Positions 1-13,200 of a stretch of DNA of 64,000 nt are shown here, one piece after another. The notes under the pieces were generated by a model. It saw only the letters and a program-made list of their open reading frames with translations. It was not told the origin of the DNA and made no database searches. This DNA is from Pteria penguin (lineage: Eukaryota; Mollusca; Bivalvia; Pterioida; Pteriidae): assembly GCA_035048485.1 (NCBI GenBank), contig CM068587.1:35585316-35649315 (forward strand), given 5' to 3'. How positions within the stretch are numbered: position 1 is the first letter of the stretch; the number at the start of each line of letters is the position of its first letter. The position numbers were made by a program, and so were the translations under genes.

Positions 1-113
1 CTATTTTTCTTTTACAAGTTATTAAAATTTCTTTGAAAAATAAGGAAAACCCCATAACAAGAGAAATTTCTGTATCAAATTTAGGTCAATAGAAACAGAA
101 TTTTGTTGCTTAC

Positions 114-1019
114 ATTGACTGCATATTCTTTCATCGGTTTAACAGAATCAAAGAAGAGCATTCTTCCAGTTTCTGGTAAGGCTATCCTTTCATATGCTTT
201 TTCTATACAACTTGCTATTTCATTTCTGAAAAAAAGAAAATAAATACAATGTACTACCATTTAGTTGTTTGTAACAACAATAGGTTTATAATCAACAAAT
301 AAAGAAGATCATTCTATTTTTAGCTTATGGCATAAAATATTTCATAAATTTTTCACACCACATTTTCTTTTTGGTTATTAACAATTCTAATTTCTATCTT
401 TCTACTGGAGAATAGTTGTTTTTATCAATAGTATTTCTGAAATATTTCTAAAATGTTTCCGATTCCAATTGTGAAGTCATTTCCATTTACACATTTAAAG
501 TCTTATTCCACAAGGATGCAGTGAAACGAATAACTATTTTTGAAGCACATTAGACGTGGGGAAGGTATTTAAAGTAAATAAATAATTAAACTCACCGAAT
601 AGTATTCAACAGTATGTCTATAAAATAGTTGTAATTATCTGCTGGAACATTTCCTTTTGCAAGAAATACCTACAAAGTAAAGAGGTGTGATTACTGATAA
701 TACATCTAATAAACTAAATGCATCTCTGTTTATCAGTATAAAATCAAAAAGAGCCATTATTTTCACATGGCACAATTTACAGACAATTATTTGTAATAAA
801 GAACTGGATATAAGAGTATGAGTGGTGGGGGGAGTGTTTCAGGTTGGTCTGGAGGTATCACACTGGACTTCTAGTCTGGCACCCGAGCCTTGATTCTGGC
901 TTTTGGTTTTTTTTTAAGGTGATTTTATAACGTTTGCCTCTCTAAAGGTCCTTTGCAGAACTGAGAAAGATGCAATCAAATAAATAAATAAATAAATATA
1001 TAAATATATAAATACATAA

Positions 1020-1085
<66 letters not shown>

Positions 1086-4000
1086 TGAAAACTGTCTATA
1101 CCGGACAGTCATCGGGACAGCTACTTTGTCCGCTTTGGACAGGTGTCCGGTTTTCAGAGAAAACAATGTCCGGGATTATCGTCCATAACCCTGTATGGAG
1201 CAAATGGATTCGAATCGTCTGTGTAAATGCATGTATTTACTATTATTGCATTACAAATTCTTTCCCAGTTGTGTACATACTGTATCAATAATAAGAACAT
1301 AAAAATTATACACGTTATTTATACTTTATTCATATAAACGTGACAACAAAAAGAAAACATGTAATATTCATAAAGTTACATGTAACTTATATATCAGTAA
1401 TTATCTCTTAAAGAAGGAGTCCAGTGTGATTTGTCTCGAGGCCCATCGACGTTTCACAATAGTATCGGTTGTCATACTTTCCATTTCCATGACTAAGTCC
1501 AGGTATCGCACTTTCGCCACTGATTTTGAATGCGCGAATTGAATGTCGTGTTTTGAAACTCTCAAGCCATCCATTTGAAGCCTTGAAGTCTGTTAAGTTC
1601 AAATCCGCTGCGAATTTCAAGGCCTTTTCTTGGATAATTGGTCCCGATAGTGGAATGTTTTTGGCCCGAGCTTGAGAAAACCATCTCCATGTTAATTCAT
1701 TCAATTCATCGAAAGCACATTTTGTGTTAAAGCGTTGCTTTTTCACATCAGAATTTTTTTCAAATTCTCCCAGGTACACATCTTTCTTTTTCAGAATATC
1801 GGAAACTGTTGATTTTCCTATTCCATATTTACTTCCTAGATCCCTCATAGACATTTTAGGTAAAGCCTCAGAGTCTCTAATCAGTCCAATCTTGTCTTTA
1901 AGCGTCAATTCTACGCGTCTGCGCTTAGAAGCCGGTTCCGACATTTTAGAATTTTCTAAAGTAAACGATCTTGCCTGAATGATTGTAAAGTATGGAATGG
2001 TTGATCTAATTCAGAGTAGGTATATGTTGGACACTAATTAGATGTTTAATAATGTAGTAATCTAGAAGTGCATAATGATGAGTAAATAATTGGTTACATG
2101 TCGGTACATTAAAACGAAAACTTGCCGTAGACTAATTGTTTGAAAAACTTTGCCTAATTCAATCATATGTGCTTCAGTAAATGGCTTGTACATGTTTATT
2201 AATTAAACGGCAAATAAACTACCCGCACGTACAGTGAAGCCACATGGGGTTTATGATCTAATCGAATATACACCCAAACAACAAATTAAGGGTAAACAGG
2301 TGTCATTTATAACGGCCGGGCGGTTATGTAAACAATGCGCGATCGATCAAGTATGTTATCTATTGCCGACGGAAGTGTCCGGTATTCTCAGTTAAATAAC
2401 ATAAGATTTCATGAAATTGGGACCGGATATCGCGTCCGATGTCCAGAGTGGACAGTGTCCGTTATTCGGAGAGTTTACATTTAATGAAAATAATGGGGAA
2501 AAAATACGTTCCACAAAAATTGTCCGTTTTTCACAAGATTCCGGTTTTGACAGTGTCCGCTTTGGACAGTTTTCACTGTATATATATATGTAATATGAAA
2601 GATTATCTCTTTGTGGTTAGATACAATAAACAAACACTGTATCATCAGGACCAAAATTACATCTGTCTCTGGAGCCATAGATCAACATTTTCATCTTCAA
2701 CTATCACCTCTAAGTAAACTGACCATGTACTACTAATTCAATAATGCTTAAACGGGTAACTTGATTTAATAGATTATACATGTATCACTGATTCTTATCA
2801 GATACGGTACATACATGCAATTGCGATCGTTTTGACATCGTGATTTCTTTTTACAGCAAACAAAGTGTACTGTGCTGCTTTATGAAGTAACAATGATAGC
2901 TATGTCCTTACCTTACATGTTTACCTACCTTATTATAACTACCCTCCATGAGATATTGTTCCATCGAGACAGGGTGTTTAATGTAAATATTGTTTTGTAA
3001 TTCCTTGACAGGCAACAATTCTAGTTCCTGCAATACAAATTACCAAAGTCACAATATAGCCTTCAGTGTTACTGACAGAGGGCCAGTTTCCCGGTTAAGA
3101 CCAGAAACTGGCTACTACTTTATTAGGAGTACTCAAAACGAAAATTTTCAAATTTTTCATATATTATGGCAGGTGCTTTATGTACTGGAGACAGTCACAA
3201 GAAAAAATCTCATTAATTCATGTTTCCAAAGCTGAACTAACAAATTAGCCAGGATTTGATCCTTGACCACTAGAAGTAACATGTTCTGAAAAACAATCCA
3301 TGTATACCATTAGAGTAAAGTAGATTTGTAATACCAAAGAAGGAAATTGAATTCTCTGTATTTCCACTTCGACCCAAAATACTTTTTCATGCTTTTGAGT
3401 TCTAAATAAAGACTCAGAAATACAAATCTTCAAGATATCCAAATCATTGAAGGGGAAAGGAGGTAGCAAATCCAATGTGACTGACTGGTTTGTATTTGAT
3501 ATTCAACATATATATATAGTAATATCATTCAGTTCCACTGAAACAAAATTAAGATTATGGGGAAACAAAATCGAGGAAGATAAATAGAAGATTAATGATC
3601 CAAGTTAAATGGGCTACCTTTCTTCACCTTCTTATGAAAATAACAAGACATCAGGTGGCATGAACATACACAATTGGAGCTGTCCTAATGGAAAAATACC
3701 CACTGTGGCATAACATGCAATATTTCATCCCAAGATACATTACTGGTATAAGTGTAATGGATGTCCCACTTGTACGTTTTGACAAACTTTCTTTTTTAAA
3801 CTTCTTTTAAACTAGACAGACAGACAGACAGGGTGATTCCTATATACACCCCACCCCAAACTTCGTATGGGGGAGCATTATAGAATTAAAAACACTTGGC
3901 CACACATACCCATTACTGAATGCCCACTACCAAGCTGTTCGCATGGGATAAAAATATTACCATCAAAACGTCTAACATCAGTCTACCTTATCCTTCTTAT

Positions 4001-7000
4001 CTAACGATGAAATACTATAATCAACAAATTAATAACCATGAGACTTACTGTGTGAAACTCTGCTAATCTGTTCTGAGCCAATAAGCAAAGAAGATTAAGC
4101 CCTAACAGTTGATATTTGTAGGTAGATTCTGGTAAATTGTCTCTGAAATAGAGAGTGTAATGAAATAGAATATACAATGAAGATCTCTAGAATATCAGAA
4201 CAAACTGACAGACGTACAGGAAAAGGTGGATTTGTTTAAATAATGCCATTTATGTCATTATGATTCATTCTTTTTTTAATCACTTATAAATAAAGCAATG
4301 AAATAATGTACAATTATAAGTCTGGTATAGATTTAATTGTTTATGCATAATTTCTAGATACTGGTCATGAAGGTAAATTCGGATATAAATTAAATCAGGT
4401 TGGTGATTTAAAATTATATCGAATGAAAAAATTTTAAAATGTCCATTGGCATAAATAAAAGTATATCGTTCTTTCAATTTATGCAGTTAAAATTACTTGA
4501 ATTGGTCAATAAGTATAAACAAAAATAGCAATCGCCCAGATATACCCTGCATCTGGATTTACCTTCCTGACCAGTAAATCCTAGTAACTAGAAATGATCT
4601 ATCAAAAAGAAACTACTGGAAGAGAGTTTAAAGAATACTGCTATATAAAGGAATTCATATATAACATTTGATGTATCATCTGTGAATATAAGCTCAAACA
4701 GAGGTCTGTCAGATGAATCAAGAGACAGACAAGCATCAAACAGTTTGAATTATGATACATATATGATTCATTTTCAAATTATTCTAAGCATCTGTAGCTC
4801 AATCTGAAGACTGCTTGACTCATGGCCGAAAGGTCCACAGTCCAAACCCTGCAGGTGGCTGATCCATGTCTTGTCTTTCAGATGGGACGGTTAAAACTGA
4901 GGTCTCAATGGTAAACATTGGCATAATAAAAATCTTCCACTGCTTCAGGTGGGAGTGATGAATGAGTCATATTTCTGTGAGACATACCAGGTAGATGCCA
5001 TCACCATATAAGAGAAATAATCACGGCATAACACAGAACAATGAACAATGTAACCACTTTAACAAATTTACTTTTTTACGATACACACATCTTTTTGTTT
5101 TTAAATTTCAATCTCTTTCCCCACCCCTAAAATGTTAAAATATACAAAATTTTCGACATGATCATTTGAATTTCTGTGGTTTAGTAAAAAAGTAAAACAT
5201 TGTCATTCAGAAAACGATAGAAAGAAAAAGATCTTGTAATAAACGAAAAAGCAAGAACATAATAAATAAAAGTATTAAAGCCATACTATTACCTTAGCCG
5301 AGGGGAAGAGGACCTAGTAGATAGTACCAATATATATTTAAGCAAAGTTCCTGTAATATTTATGCCGGAAAAAGAACTGAATTATTTGAATAAGGAACTC
5401 TGACATTTTGTGTAAATAAACTGTGCTTCAAAGAAAATGCAAACCTCAATGTTGAATCAAAAAGGCTTACACTGTCAATGTAATTATTTTTATTTTCGAA
5501 CAGCAGTTGCAAAGCTTGGATCATGTCTATATTTCTTTCAAACAATACACTATCTATAAAAATAGTAATAAAGGAATTGAAAATGGGACATCTATTGGAC
5601 CCATTAAAGCAATTGTTAGTGCTTGACCAAAGTAATATAACTAAGATGAGTGTGCTTACACTAAAGTAAATGACATTATGCATAGCCAAATGAAACTCAT
5701 ATGAGATAAATTCTAGTTACTAATATAGTATGGAAATGCAAACCAATTAATGAAAAGGGAGTCTGACCAACACAAATTTACACACCCCTCCAGATAGGGG
5801 ACTATGTAGGAAGGAAGTGATGTTTGGTCAGTTGGTTGATCAGGACTTTATGTCCATTGTAACAATATTGCAGAAATATCACAACATGGAAGTAGGACAT
5901 AACCACCCTCTTTAAAATAGTGGCACGATCTGGGAATCAAACCCCTGATTGCCCGCACTGAAAGCCAGGAGCCTAACCACTACACCAAGTATTCCATTTT
6001 GTGAATAAGGAAAAATATTCACAATCCTTGTTTTTCAAGTAAAACACAGAATTCAGTGTATATAAGATGTGTTTGAGAACAATGCTGCTACCAGAAGGCA
6101 GAAATATCATTAAATATAATGAAAAGTCTAAAGTAAATGTCAGTAAGTCAGAACTTTAGGTATCAATGGTTCTGTCACAAGAAATGCACATGTGAAAAAT
6201 CAATGCCCTATCTCCAACTATCTACAGGCTAGGGTGAAGTCACAGTTTTTTTTAAAGTTACATTCATGGTGGAACATGGAAATTTTTGATACCAAGGTAA
6301 TGGATTCTTGAGACATTAAAAAGCATAAAGAATATAAGTCAAAATGAAAGCTATACTTTTGAATATTAAATAAGCAAAAACATATGCCCCAAAAATGATC
6401 TAAATATTCTTCAGCGAAAGGTTATACATGTACAAGACATGGCTAGTAACTACATAATCTATTAGCAGAGTGAATTTTACAATGAATGGTCGCGACACTC
6501 CACTCACTTGTAATCCATATAGTAGCACTTAAGCTGGGCCATGTAGCGCTCAAAAGACGGAATATCTTTCCTGGCTATTGCCCATTGGGCACCAATTTCT
6601 AGTATGTCACCTGTAAATATAAGATCATGTTTGAAGAAAATACTTTCACTGCTTACATTCTTACACATGCAGATCTACAAATATGCATGAAGAAGAGACA
6701 AGGCATACACAAGTACAACTAAGAAAAGAATTCTAATCGCCTCCATGCATACACCAGTACTAAATGTGCATTCAAAATCCAAGTACTGAAATTCAAATGA
6801 ATTCATATACATGTATTATCGGTAGATACCAATATATGGAATAAATTACTGCTTTCAATGATAGTTATGACTGAGGTGCAAATTGCAGACAGATAAAAGA
6901 CGGAGAAATGGATCCTTAAGTGTACTACATCTGTATACTTTGAAGGTGACCTAAATCAGGAAAATAAGATGAACATTGCCTTGTATTCAATTAAACCATG

Positions 7001-10000
7001 TCAGTATCATTTATACATAGATATATGTTGACTTCTTAGGTTGGCAAAATCTTCTTTTTCTTGTAGACTTGCATGTGCATTAAAATAACAATATACAAGT
7101 CAATACAATTTTGATCTATTTCTTTCTTTTTTTATTGAGACCAATACTGATATTAATGTAATGTACTGTACCAAAGAAGTAAGTGACCTCTTCCATCATT
7201 ACATTTATTGCGACACATTACCTCAGTTGTTACTGTCTCACATGAAAAACAAGACAATGATGAAATTCAAACCTAAATATCTTTTTTCTGAGCCAAGCAC
7301 TCTAGCAACTAGGCTGCGCTAGCTCAAATGTTCAATATACATGTACTACAATGTATCTGAATCCATTTCCTGGTTGATTGGCGATTGATATTACTTTCAT
7401 CAACTTTTCAGTTACCGGGTATATCATGACATGTTAGCAGGAGGTAATAAACCTCTTAAACCAACTCGTGCACTCGAGGAATTGAACCTGGATTGTCAGC
7501 CCCACAAGCCAAGCACTTAACAACCACACCACTTCTGCCCCTAGGAATCCATTAAAACTGACTGCTTGCCTTTACAAGCATGTTCTGTAAAAATTGCACT
7601 TTTCCCCTGTTAGTTATAGGTTTTTAAGTGATATACTTACGTGCAACAAGTAATTCTTGCTTTGAAGGTGCACTGTCATCAGTGGGCAGGAATGTGACTG
7701 CTGTTAATGCGATCTGAAATTAAATAGAGTACAATCAGTTAAATGAATGCGAGGCTATTATAACATGTATGTTTAGTTAAAAAAGGTGAGTGTGTTAAAT
7801 TCTAATATAACTATGTTCTGTGACACCTATGGGCAGTCTGGTAACAATCCAAGTGTGAGAGTTATCTTTCTTTTTGATGTACACAAATAATTCTGTCTAG
7901 TTCTCAAATAATCTGGTTGCCCATAGATGACCAGGGGGGAAACTTTGTAAGAAAATCTTAGGGGCCAAGTGGGCCCCTAACTTTTAAAATTTAGGAGCCC
8001 ACTAAAATTTTCACGGGCCCACATCTTTTTAATGTACTTGTTCAGTTGTACAGATGAAATTCCAGAATAATGAATGCATGTTTTGTATAAGAGATTTTAA
8101 TTTATTCAAAATACACAATTTATTCAAATTCTATCTCCCTCTCAAATTCCAATAATCTGTCATTCACTTCACTTTCATCTCAAAAAACAATCAAGGATGA
8201 AAGGGCAACTAAACAAAATGGCCAATGCGAGTTCGTTTGGTTGCCACTTCATTGTTGATCGTTTTGAAATTGACCAATTGCATTTAATCGTAGTAGTCAA
8301 ATATTCTAATAGGGATATATTTTATTGATAGAACTACCTTATCTGTACAATAGTTTCTACAGAAAAAAAGGAATCCTGCCCTTCCTGATAGATTTTATTA
8401 AACCTTATGCATTAATCGATAAAACGTCTATGATCGAAAAGGAAAATGAGCGAGACGACTTTATGTATCCATCGACGCTTTAATCATTCGGAACTATCTC
8501 GCACTTTACTCGAAATTTATTACGTAGGAAAAGGTCGATGTTATACAAATGACATTTTATTGAGTGTAACAGGAACTTCGCACATAAACTGCCATGCTGT
8601 GATGAGCAAAGATCTCTCGATGTCTTACGAAATTTACATTTGCCAAGTGGGCGATTTCTTTTGAGATTTTACGAGCCCACACCCAAGAACTGGTCGCCAA
8701 TGCGAGTGGGTGAGTGGAAAGTTTCCCCCCTGGATGACTTACTAAGTCACTGACAAGATCAAGTATGCAAATGATCACTTTTGTTGAAGTTTAGGTCACA
8801 AGATCGCAGTGCAAACATATAATTGTTATAAGAAGCAGAGACATAGACTACTTTCAGAGACTGGAAACTAGCCACTACTTCCGGATACATGCTGCACACC
8901 TTTTGTTATGCAAATTAGGTTTCGCCGCGCTTAGCAGTCATAATACTCTTTGAATTGACAGCGCTGATAGCCGAGTGGTTAAGGCATCTGCCTGTATATC
9001 ACAACAATTAACAAGGTCAAACTGCCTTCACACTAAAAAAAAAATTATAAGTATTTTTTATTATTACTACTAAGTCAGTAGAAAATGTTGTGACAAAGAT
9101 GCTGTCGAGTGTCTGTTTGTATACCCCATGCCGTGGAAATGGCGTCTTATTATGGGAGATAACGTAATTCGCTATTAAAGATATAGTGGACCAAGGATTT
9201 CAAGTGTCATATCATACTTTCATAGCTTAATTGTTTTATCTGAGACTTATTCTTTTAGCTGATTCTTTTAAAACGTTGCGATATTATGGCTATATATTAT
9301 ATTGTCTCCAAGTAGAGATTCATGCAGAACAATATGGCAGACGACCATTGTTTACATCCGGGCTACTCAGACAGGTAGCATACATGTACACCAGTATTTT
9401 AGTAAGCAATCTGATTAAAGCCACATCTTTATTCCGCTTCTTTATTTGTTTCATTGCGTATAAAGATCTGGTGAAACCCCCTAAGGGGTCACGTTCTGGT
9501 GAACTCTGATTTTCAGCCAATCAGTGGATCAGCTACAAATTCCTTGGGATGAAATTAACATACACAGCGTGCGTGACCCATAAGGTAGTTTTTGAAAAGT
9601 GTTTGTTACATATTGTGTCACTATCATGTGTCTAGCCGAGTCACTGATTGGCTATGGGAAATAAAGGTTTCGGTGACTGAGACTTCATCAGGGGATCGTC
9701 GGCGCTGCATTCCAGTCTCTGAAAGTTGTCTATGTCTCTGTAACAAGTAGTTCAATCAACACTCCAGTAGAAAAAATCTCATGTGTTTACATGTATGAAA
9801 GATATCTGCCAAGCCTATTACTATTACTCAGTGTTTTCAACTTATTTCTTTTCAGTACCCCCATATATTATCAGAATATAAAAGTCAATCGAATGCTTTG
9901 GAAATCCACTGCAATAGCCACATTATCCATTTCAAATCTTTTATACTATCTTCCAATGAATTCAGAGGAAATTCAATAGAATGCCCAAAATCATTAAATG

Positions 10001-10186
10001 ATTCAGCATGAATGAAAATGAAAGTAGAAGTTTTACTACAGAAAGGAGAACCAGACGAATAAAATGATATAGACATACCTTTAACTTTGTTAGTAGATCG
10101 CCACATCGGTCTAAATTCTGTGGTTTCTTGTCCCATTCTCGCTTTAAACTTTGATACATTACAACAATCTCCTTCAACGAAGACAT
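114..10186 (-). CDS. PSMD8: 26S proteasome non-ATPase regulatory subunit 8 (Rpn12), 3' end beyond window
   Basis: Rpn12 is a lid subunit of the 19S regulatory particle that helps lock the lid onto the proteasome base. Seven coding exons join in frame: 10079-10186, 7641-7713, 6508-6610, 4049-4142, 2929-3027, 596-669 and 114-225 (663 nt, 221 residues). Recognisable blocks in order are [106 protein letters not shown] and [14 protein letters not shown], all close to vertebrate PSMD8. The last exon (about 40 residues, KRGW... to the C-terminus) lies left of base 1. The ATG at 10186 is chosen because it sits in an AAAA-ATG-T context; the open frame runs further upstream but only with a GTG. All introns are GT-AG and carry SINEs and transposons. 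It is transcribed divergently from FAM98. Confidence 0.95.
835..905 (+). repeat. tRNA-derived SINE head fragment
   Basis: The stretch ggttggtctggaggtatcac followed by cactggacttctagtctggc resembles the tRNA-like head of the SINE at 10711. A poly-T run follows and no SINE body can be seen. Intron 6 of PSMD8. Confidence 0.45.
1021..1082. repeat. (TA)n microsatellite
   Basis: About 60 bp of near-perfect TA repeat, preceded by a degenerate taaa/tata stretch from about 978. It is the insertion site of the adjacent Tigger-like element, since the TA run resumes at 2579 after the element. Confidence 0.95.
1083..2578 (-). mobile_element. Internally deleted Tigger/pogo-like DNA transposon (1496 bp)
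   Basis: Inverted ends start CAGTGAAAACTGTC on both sides (1083 onward and the complement of 2578). The element is flanked by TA on each side (1081-1082 and 2579-2580), the target duplication expected of Tc1/mariner/pogo elements. Near both ends short motifs of the form tgtccg...cggaca recur, which look like internal transposase-binding repeats. The element sits in a (TA)n microsatellite, a natural target. The internal frame encodes only the DNA-binding part of the transposase. Confidence 0.9.
1408..1944 (-). pseudogene. Truncated Tigger/pogo transposase, DNA-binding half only
   Basis: The 178-residue frame lies inside the 1083-2578 transposon. Residues about 12-50 form a psq/CENP-B-type helix-turn-helix ([14 protein letters not shown], then [15 protein letters not shown]). 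Residues about 70-145 form the second CENPB/Tc5 helix-turn-helix ([32 protein letters not shown]). The frame then passes abruptly into an unrelated 30-residue tail and stops. The whole DDE catalytic domain expected in Tigger transposases (roughly 300 further residues) is absent, so the element cannot move on its own. The intact DNA-binding half could still bind the terminal repeats, but that is inference. It lies in intron 6 of PSMD8 (same strand as that gene). Confidence 0.85.
3655..3862 (-). repeat. Copy of dispersed 'gaactgtcctaac / ggaatcacc' repeat
   Basis: It begins gagctgtcctaatggaaaaa and ends with a (cagacaga)n run, gggtgattcc and tatatacacccc. These are the two ends seen, in the same order, at 47785-48028 and, inverted, at 41305-42037. 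The internal body is mostly lost. It lies in intron 5 of PSMD8. Confidence 0.6.
4795..5045 (+). repeat. Degenerate tRNA-derived SINE
   Basis: A tRNA-like head (gcatctgtagctcaatctga) is followed by a body alignable by eye to the SINE at 10711: cttgtctttcagatgggac, aaaactgaggtctc, ccactgcttcaggtggg, ggtagatgccatcaccatat. It is an old, diverged copy in intron 4 of PSMD8. Confidence 0.7.
5760..5992 (-). repeat. tRNA-derived SINE, second family
   Basis: At 5925-5990 the complement reads as a tRNA-like head with an A box (tggtgtagtggttaggctcc) and a B box (ggtttgattccc). The same head occurs at 42394-42473 and, more diverged, at 7440-7545. The body runs leftward to about 5760. Confidence 0.65.
7440..7550 (-). 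repeat. tRNA-derived SINE head, second family
   Basis: In complement, a tRNA-like head with A-box-like ggtgtggttgttaagtgctt and B-box-like aggttcaattcc. It shares aaacctcttaaaccaac with the copies at 5890 and 42370. Intron 2 of PSMD8. Confidence 0.55.
7932..8732. mobile_element. Non-autonomous hAT-like element (801 bp) with 6-bp target duplication
   Basis: The inverted ends CAGGGGGGAAACTTT match perfectly (7932-7946 and 8718-8732). Both sides are flanked by the same six bases, gatgac (7926-7931 and 8733-8738). CAGGG ends are typical of hAT elements, although most hATs duplicate 8 bp. Sub-terminal motifs around gggcccac/gagcccac recur at each end. No transposase can be recognised; the internal open frames are short. 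It lies in intron 1 of PSMD8. Confidence 0.8.
8836..9740. mobile_element. TIR element, MITE-like (905 bp)
   Basis: The inverted terminal repeats are about 31 bp with one mismatch: CAGAGACATAGAC(T/A)ACTTTCAGAGAC and on. Flanks are taagaag on the left and taacaag on the right, a possible 7-bp duplication with one mismatch. A tRNA-like A-box fragment (gatagccgagtggttaaggc) lies at about 8966-8985, so a SINE head was captured or inserted. No transposase is visible. The superfamily cannot be assigned. Intron 1 of PSMD8. Confidence 0.7.
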
Positions 10187-10289
10187 TTTTGTTTGATCGC
10201 TTGCGTACGTCACTTCCGGTGCCGGCTCGTCCACACTACTTTCACATTGAAGTAATTTTGTGAATGCTGCATTTCAATTTTGTGCTGGG
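10187..10289. promoter_or_regulatory. Divergent promoter of PSMD8 and FAM98
   Basis: Only 103 bp separate the PSMD8 start codon (minus) from the FAM98 start codon (plus). The stretch is locally GC-rich and contains acgtca (10208-10213 region, CRE-like) next to cacttccggt (ETS/GABP-like core), then gccggctcg. No TATA box is seen. ETS plus CRE motifs in a short head-to-head gap are typical of bidirectional housekeeping promoters. Actual start sites are not visible from sequence. Confidence 0.75.
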
Positions 10290-13200
10290 ATGGAAAACGA
10301 TATTTTAGACTCTCTGGAAGATTTAGGGTTTGTAATTAATCAGTTGTATATCAAAATTAACCTTTCTTTAGTGGTGCGAATTTCCTCAAGATTTGCACCA
10401 AGTAAGTTACAACCATCCAAATATTGGCAAATGTTGTCCATTGATTATCACTGTGGATGTTGACATTGAAAAGAATTTCCATTATAAGTCAAATTATTAA
10501 ACTACATACATAACAGATGCTAACACCATGATCATGCAGGAGCTTCAGGAGGGGACATCATGATGTCTTATCCATGGCTTCCCCCCACCCCCTCACTCCA
10601 GACTCACCCTGTTGCTCCTCCAACTTCATGCCTCCCTTCTTCTATCCTCCCTTGATCTCCCCCATATTTTCCAGCCCTACTGGCCAACCTTCTGTCACAC
10701 ATCTTATTGGAAGCCGGCGTGGCCTAGTGGTATCACGTCGGACTCCTGATCGGGAGGCCGGGTTTCGAGTCCCGCTCTGGTCATGCCGGTGTTCTGTCTT
10801 TCGGATGAGACAGTAAAAACCGAGGCCCCGTGTCGTGGTATGCATGGCACGTTAAAGATCCCTCACTGCTTCGGGTGGGTCCGTTGCAAAGGTCAAAATT
10901 TGTATGCCCCACATCAGGCAGATGCTGTCACCATATACGTGAAATATTCGTGGTGTGACGTAAAACAAAAATCAATCAATCAATCAATCACATCTTATTG
11001 GTATTAGGGAAATAAACCTTATGACATCTTTAACAATAATTCTTCAATGAGTCAGTGCTTGGTTGAAAACTGTTTTTCCCAAATGACCTTGACCTCTAAC
11101 CGTTTAATTTCAAGGACACATTCATATTTGTCTCCAGAAACAGTTGTACATGTATACATGTAACTGAAACTAAAATTAATGAAAGAGGCTTTCTTCATTG
11201 GTGCTATTTTTTCTGATTTTCCCCAATGACCTTGACCTTGTCATCTTGTATAGTGTCTACATGTAATAGAAAACCTTCTTCTCTGGTTCATAGAATGTGG
11301 ATAACTAGGCAAAATTTGAATTTTGTTTATAAATTATTGTCAATCAATATGTTCCATGACTTTGAATTTTGAACTCAAAATTATGATATTGTGGTATCAT
11401 GTAGATTGTGACAGTTGTTTGAATGCAAGAAACAGTTATTAATTATTACAAAAGGTCATATTAATGGGATATGACCTTTCTCCCACCAGTTTAGTATGTT
11501 TCATTTATGATCCATGACTCATATAATGATCCATGACCCTGATCAAGGCAATGCCTTCACTATTCATTATAATGATGCTAATGTCTATTTTAGGATATAG
11601 CAAATATTCAAGGAGACTTATGGAAATTGTTTGGGGAAATGTTTTTTTAAACAGTTTATATGTATGGAGGCATATTTGTTCATAATTCCGATTGTATTAA
11701 ATAATCTTTTTTTCCCTCCAATTTTTTACCAAAAATTCACAATCATGAACATGTAAATTATTTCAATATAATATGTGTTGTTAAATGGAGAATTCATGGA
11801 AAATTTCTTTGTGTAGTGCTAAGTTATTGTTGGCAAAATAAACAGAACACACTATTAACACTTTATTACATAAAGTTTTGTTTGTGAATTTTGAGGCAGT
11901 TCCCATTAATAATAGATTGATGTTATCTGTCTGTCTTGCTGTATCTCTGTCTGTCTGTCAACATTCTATGTTAAAGTCTCTTGTTGAAGAAAAATTCATA
12001 ACTTAAATGGATCCCTGATTGAATACTTTGTATGTCAGTTGACTTAGATATGTACTTTGATTTCAAATTTAACAAGGTCAGTGTGACCTTTATTTCATGG
12101 TTGAAGAATTTTTCTTAAAATAACAATTGAGAATTTTCAGCTGTGCATAGGAAAATACTTTCAATCATCAATTGGACAATATTTTTCCACTTGTTTTTAA
12201 CATTTACTCTATGCTTTATACATGTATTCCTGTACCGATATGCATAGGGCAAAAGTAGAAAAAATGCACATGTATAGTATTTTATTTATGACCATATACT
12301 GGTATAAATGCTTCGTATTTCTTATCATAGATACACAGGTGCTCTGCTGGAAGATGACACTTTAAGCACTGCTTTAGATCAAGGGCCATGTTCTATAGAG
12401 TACACACAACTCGTGGTATGGCTAGTTGAACAGCTCAGACAACTCTGTAACCTGGAAGAAAATGTGAATGTTATAACATGTAAGACTTTGAAAGTTGCCT
12501 CTCAATGTTTCTTTGTTATTTCAAAATTAAGACAGTGTGTATTTTAAAAGTATTAATACAGATGTTGCTAGCTGCCATTTGCCATCATAGAGGTAAAGTA
12601 TTTGAAGATTGGCATATGCAATAACTGTTCGTGTGAATAGGTCCAAATTTAATATAGGTGTGTAAAAAGATCCCGCATTGTTGTGGTTGGTTACGTTGCT
12701 TAGGTCTAAATTTCTGTGCAATGTATTAGGCAGATGATGTCAAAGTTGAGTCACTAACTGACAAAATCTGGGTGTGCTTTAAAACAGTATACAAACAAAT
12801 ATTCATCCATAATAAAGAATTCTTTGGTGAAGCAAGGATGCACTTTATGTTTATGAATAAACCACAGGGCCCCCCTTCCTCAATTACACCAATATGATGA
12901 TTATATTGATGTAATTTAGGTGAGGGGGGGGGAGACCAATAATTTATCATCTCAAATATTTTGCTGACACATGTTCGGTATCCTCTGATATTATACATTA
13001 TGGTTTCAGCACCGGATGATGCATCTGGTTTTATTATGGAACTGAGTGGAGTCTTAAGAGAACTTCGTAAGTAAAATATTATAATTTCTTCAAACATTTC
13101 ATCAGTTTGTTTTAATATTCATATCTATTTTCCAGTAAAATCCCAGTTGCTTTCCAAACATTCATACTATCTAAACAGAAAGTTCTACATTTACATTGTA

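Noticed and set aside
942..1166. Tyr/Ile-repeat frame
   Set aside because: Translation of the (TA)n microsatellite.
5360..5689. 109-residue minus-strand frame in a PSMD8 intron
   Set aside because: No match to PSMD8, which is complete across flanking exons in phase without it, and no recognised domain.
8957..8993. tRNA gene (A-box-like gatagccgagtggttaagg)
   Set aside because: Only the 5' part of a tRNA is present, with no B box or 3' acceptor arm; it is a SINE-type fragment inside a TIR element.
10187..10234. N-terminal extension of PSMD8 from 10234
   Set aside because: The codon there is GTG; the first ATG in frame is at 10186 and aligns with the family start.
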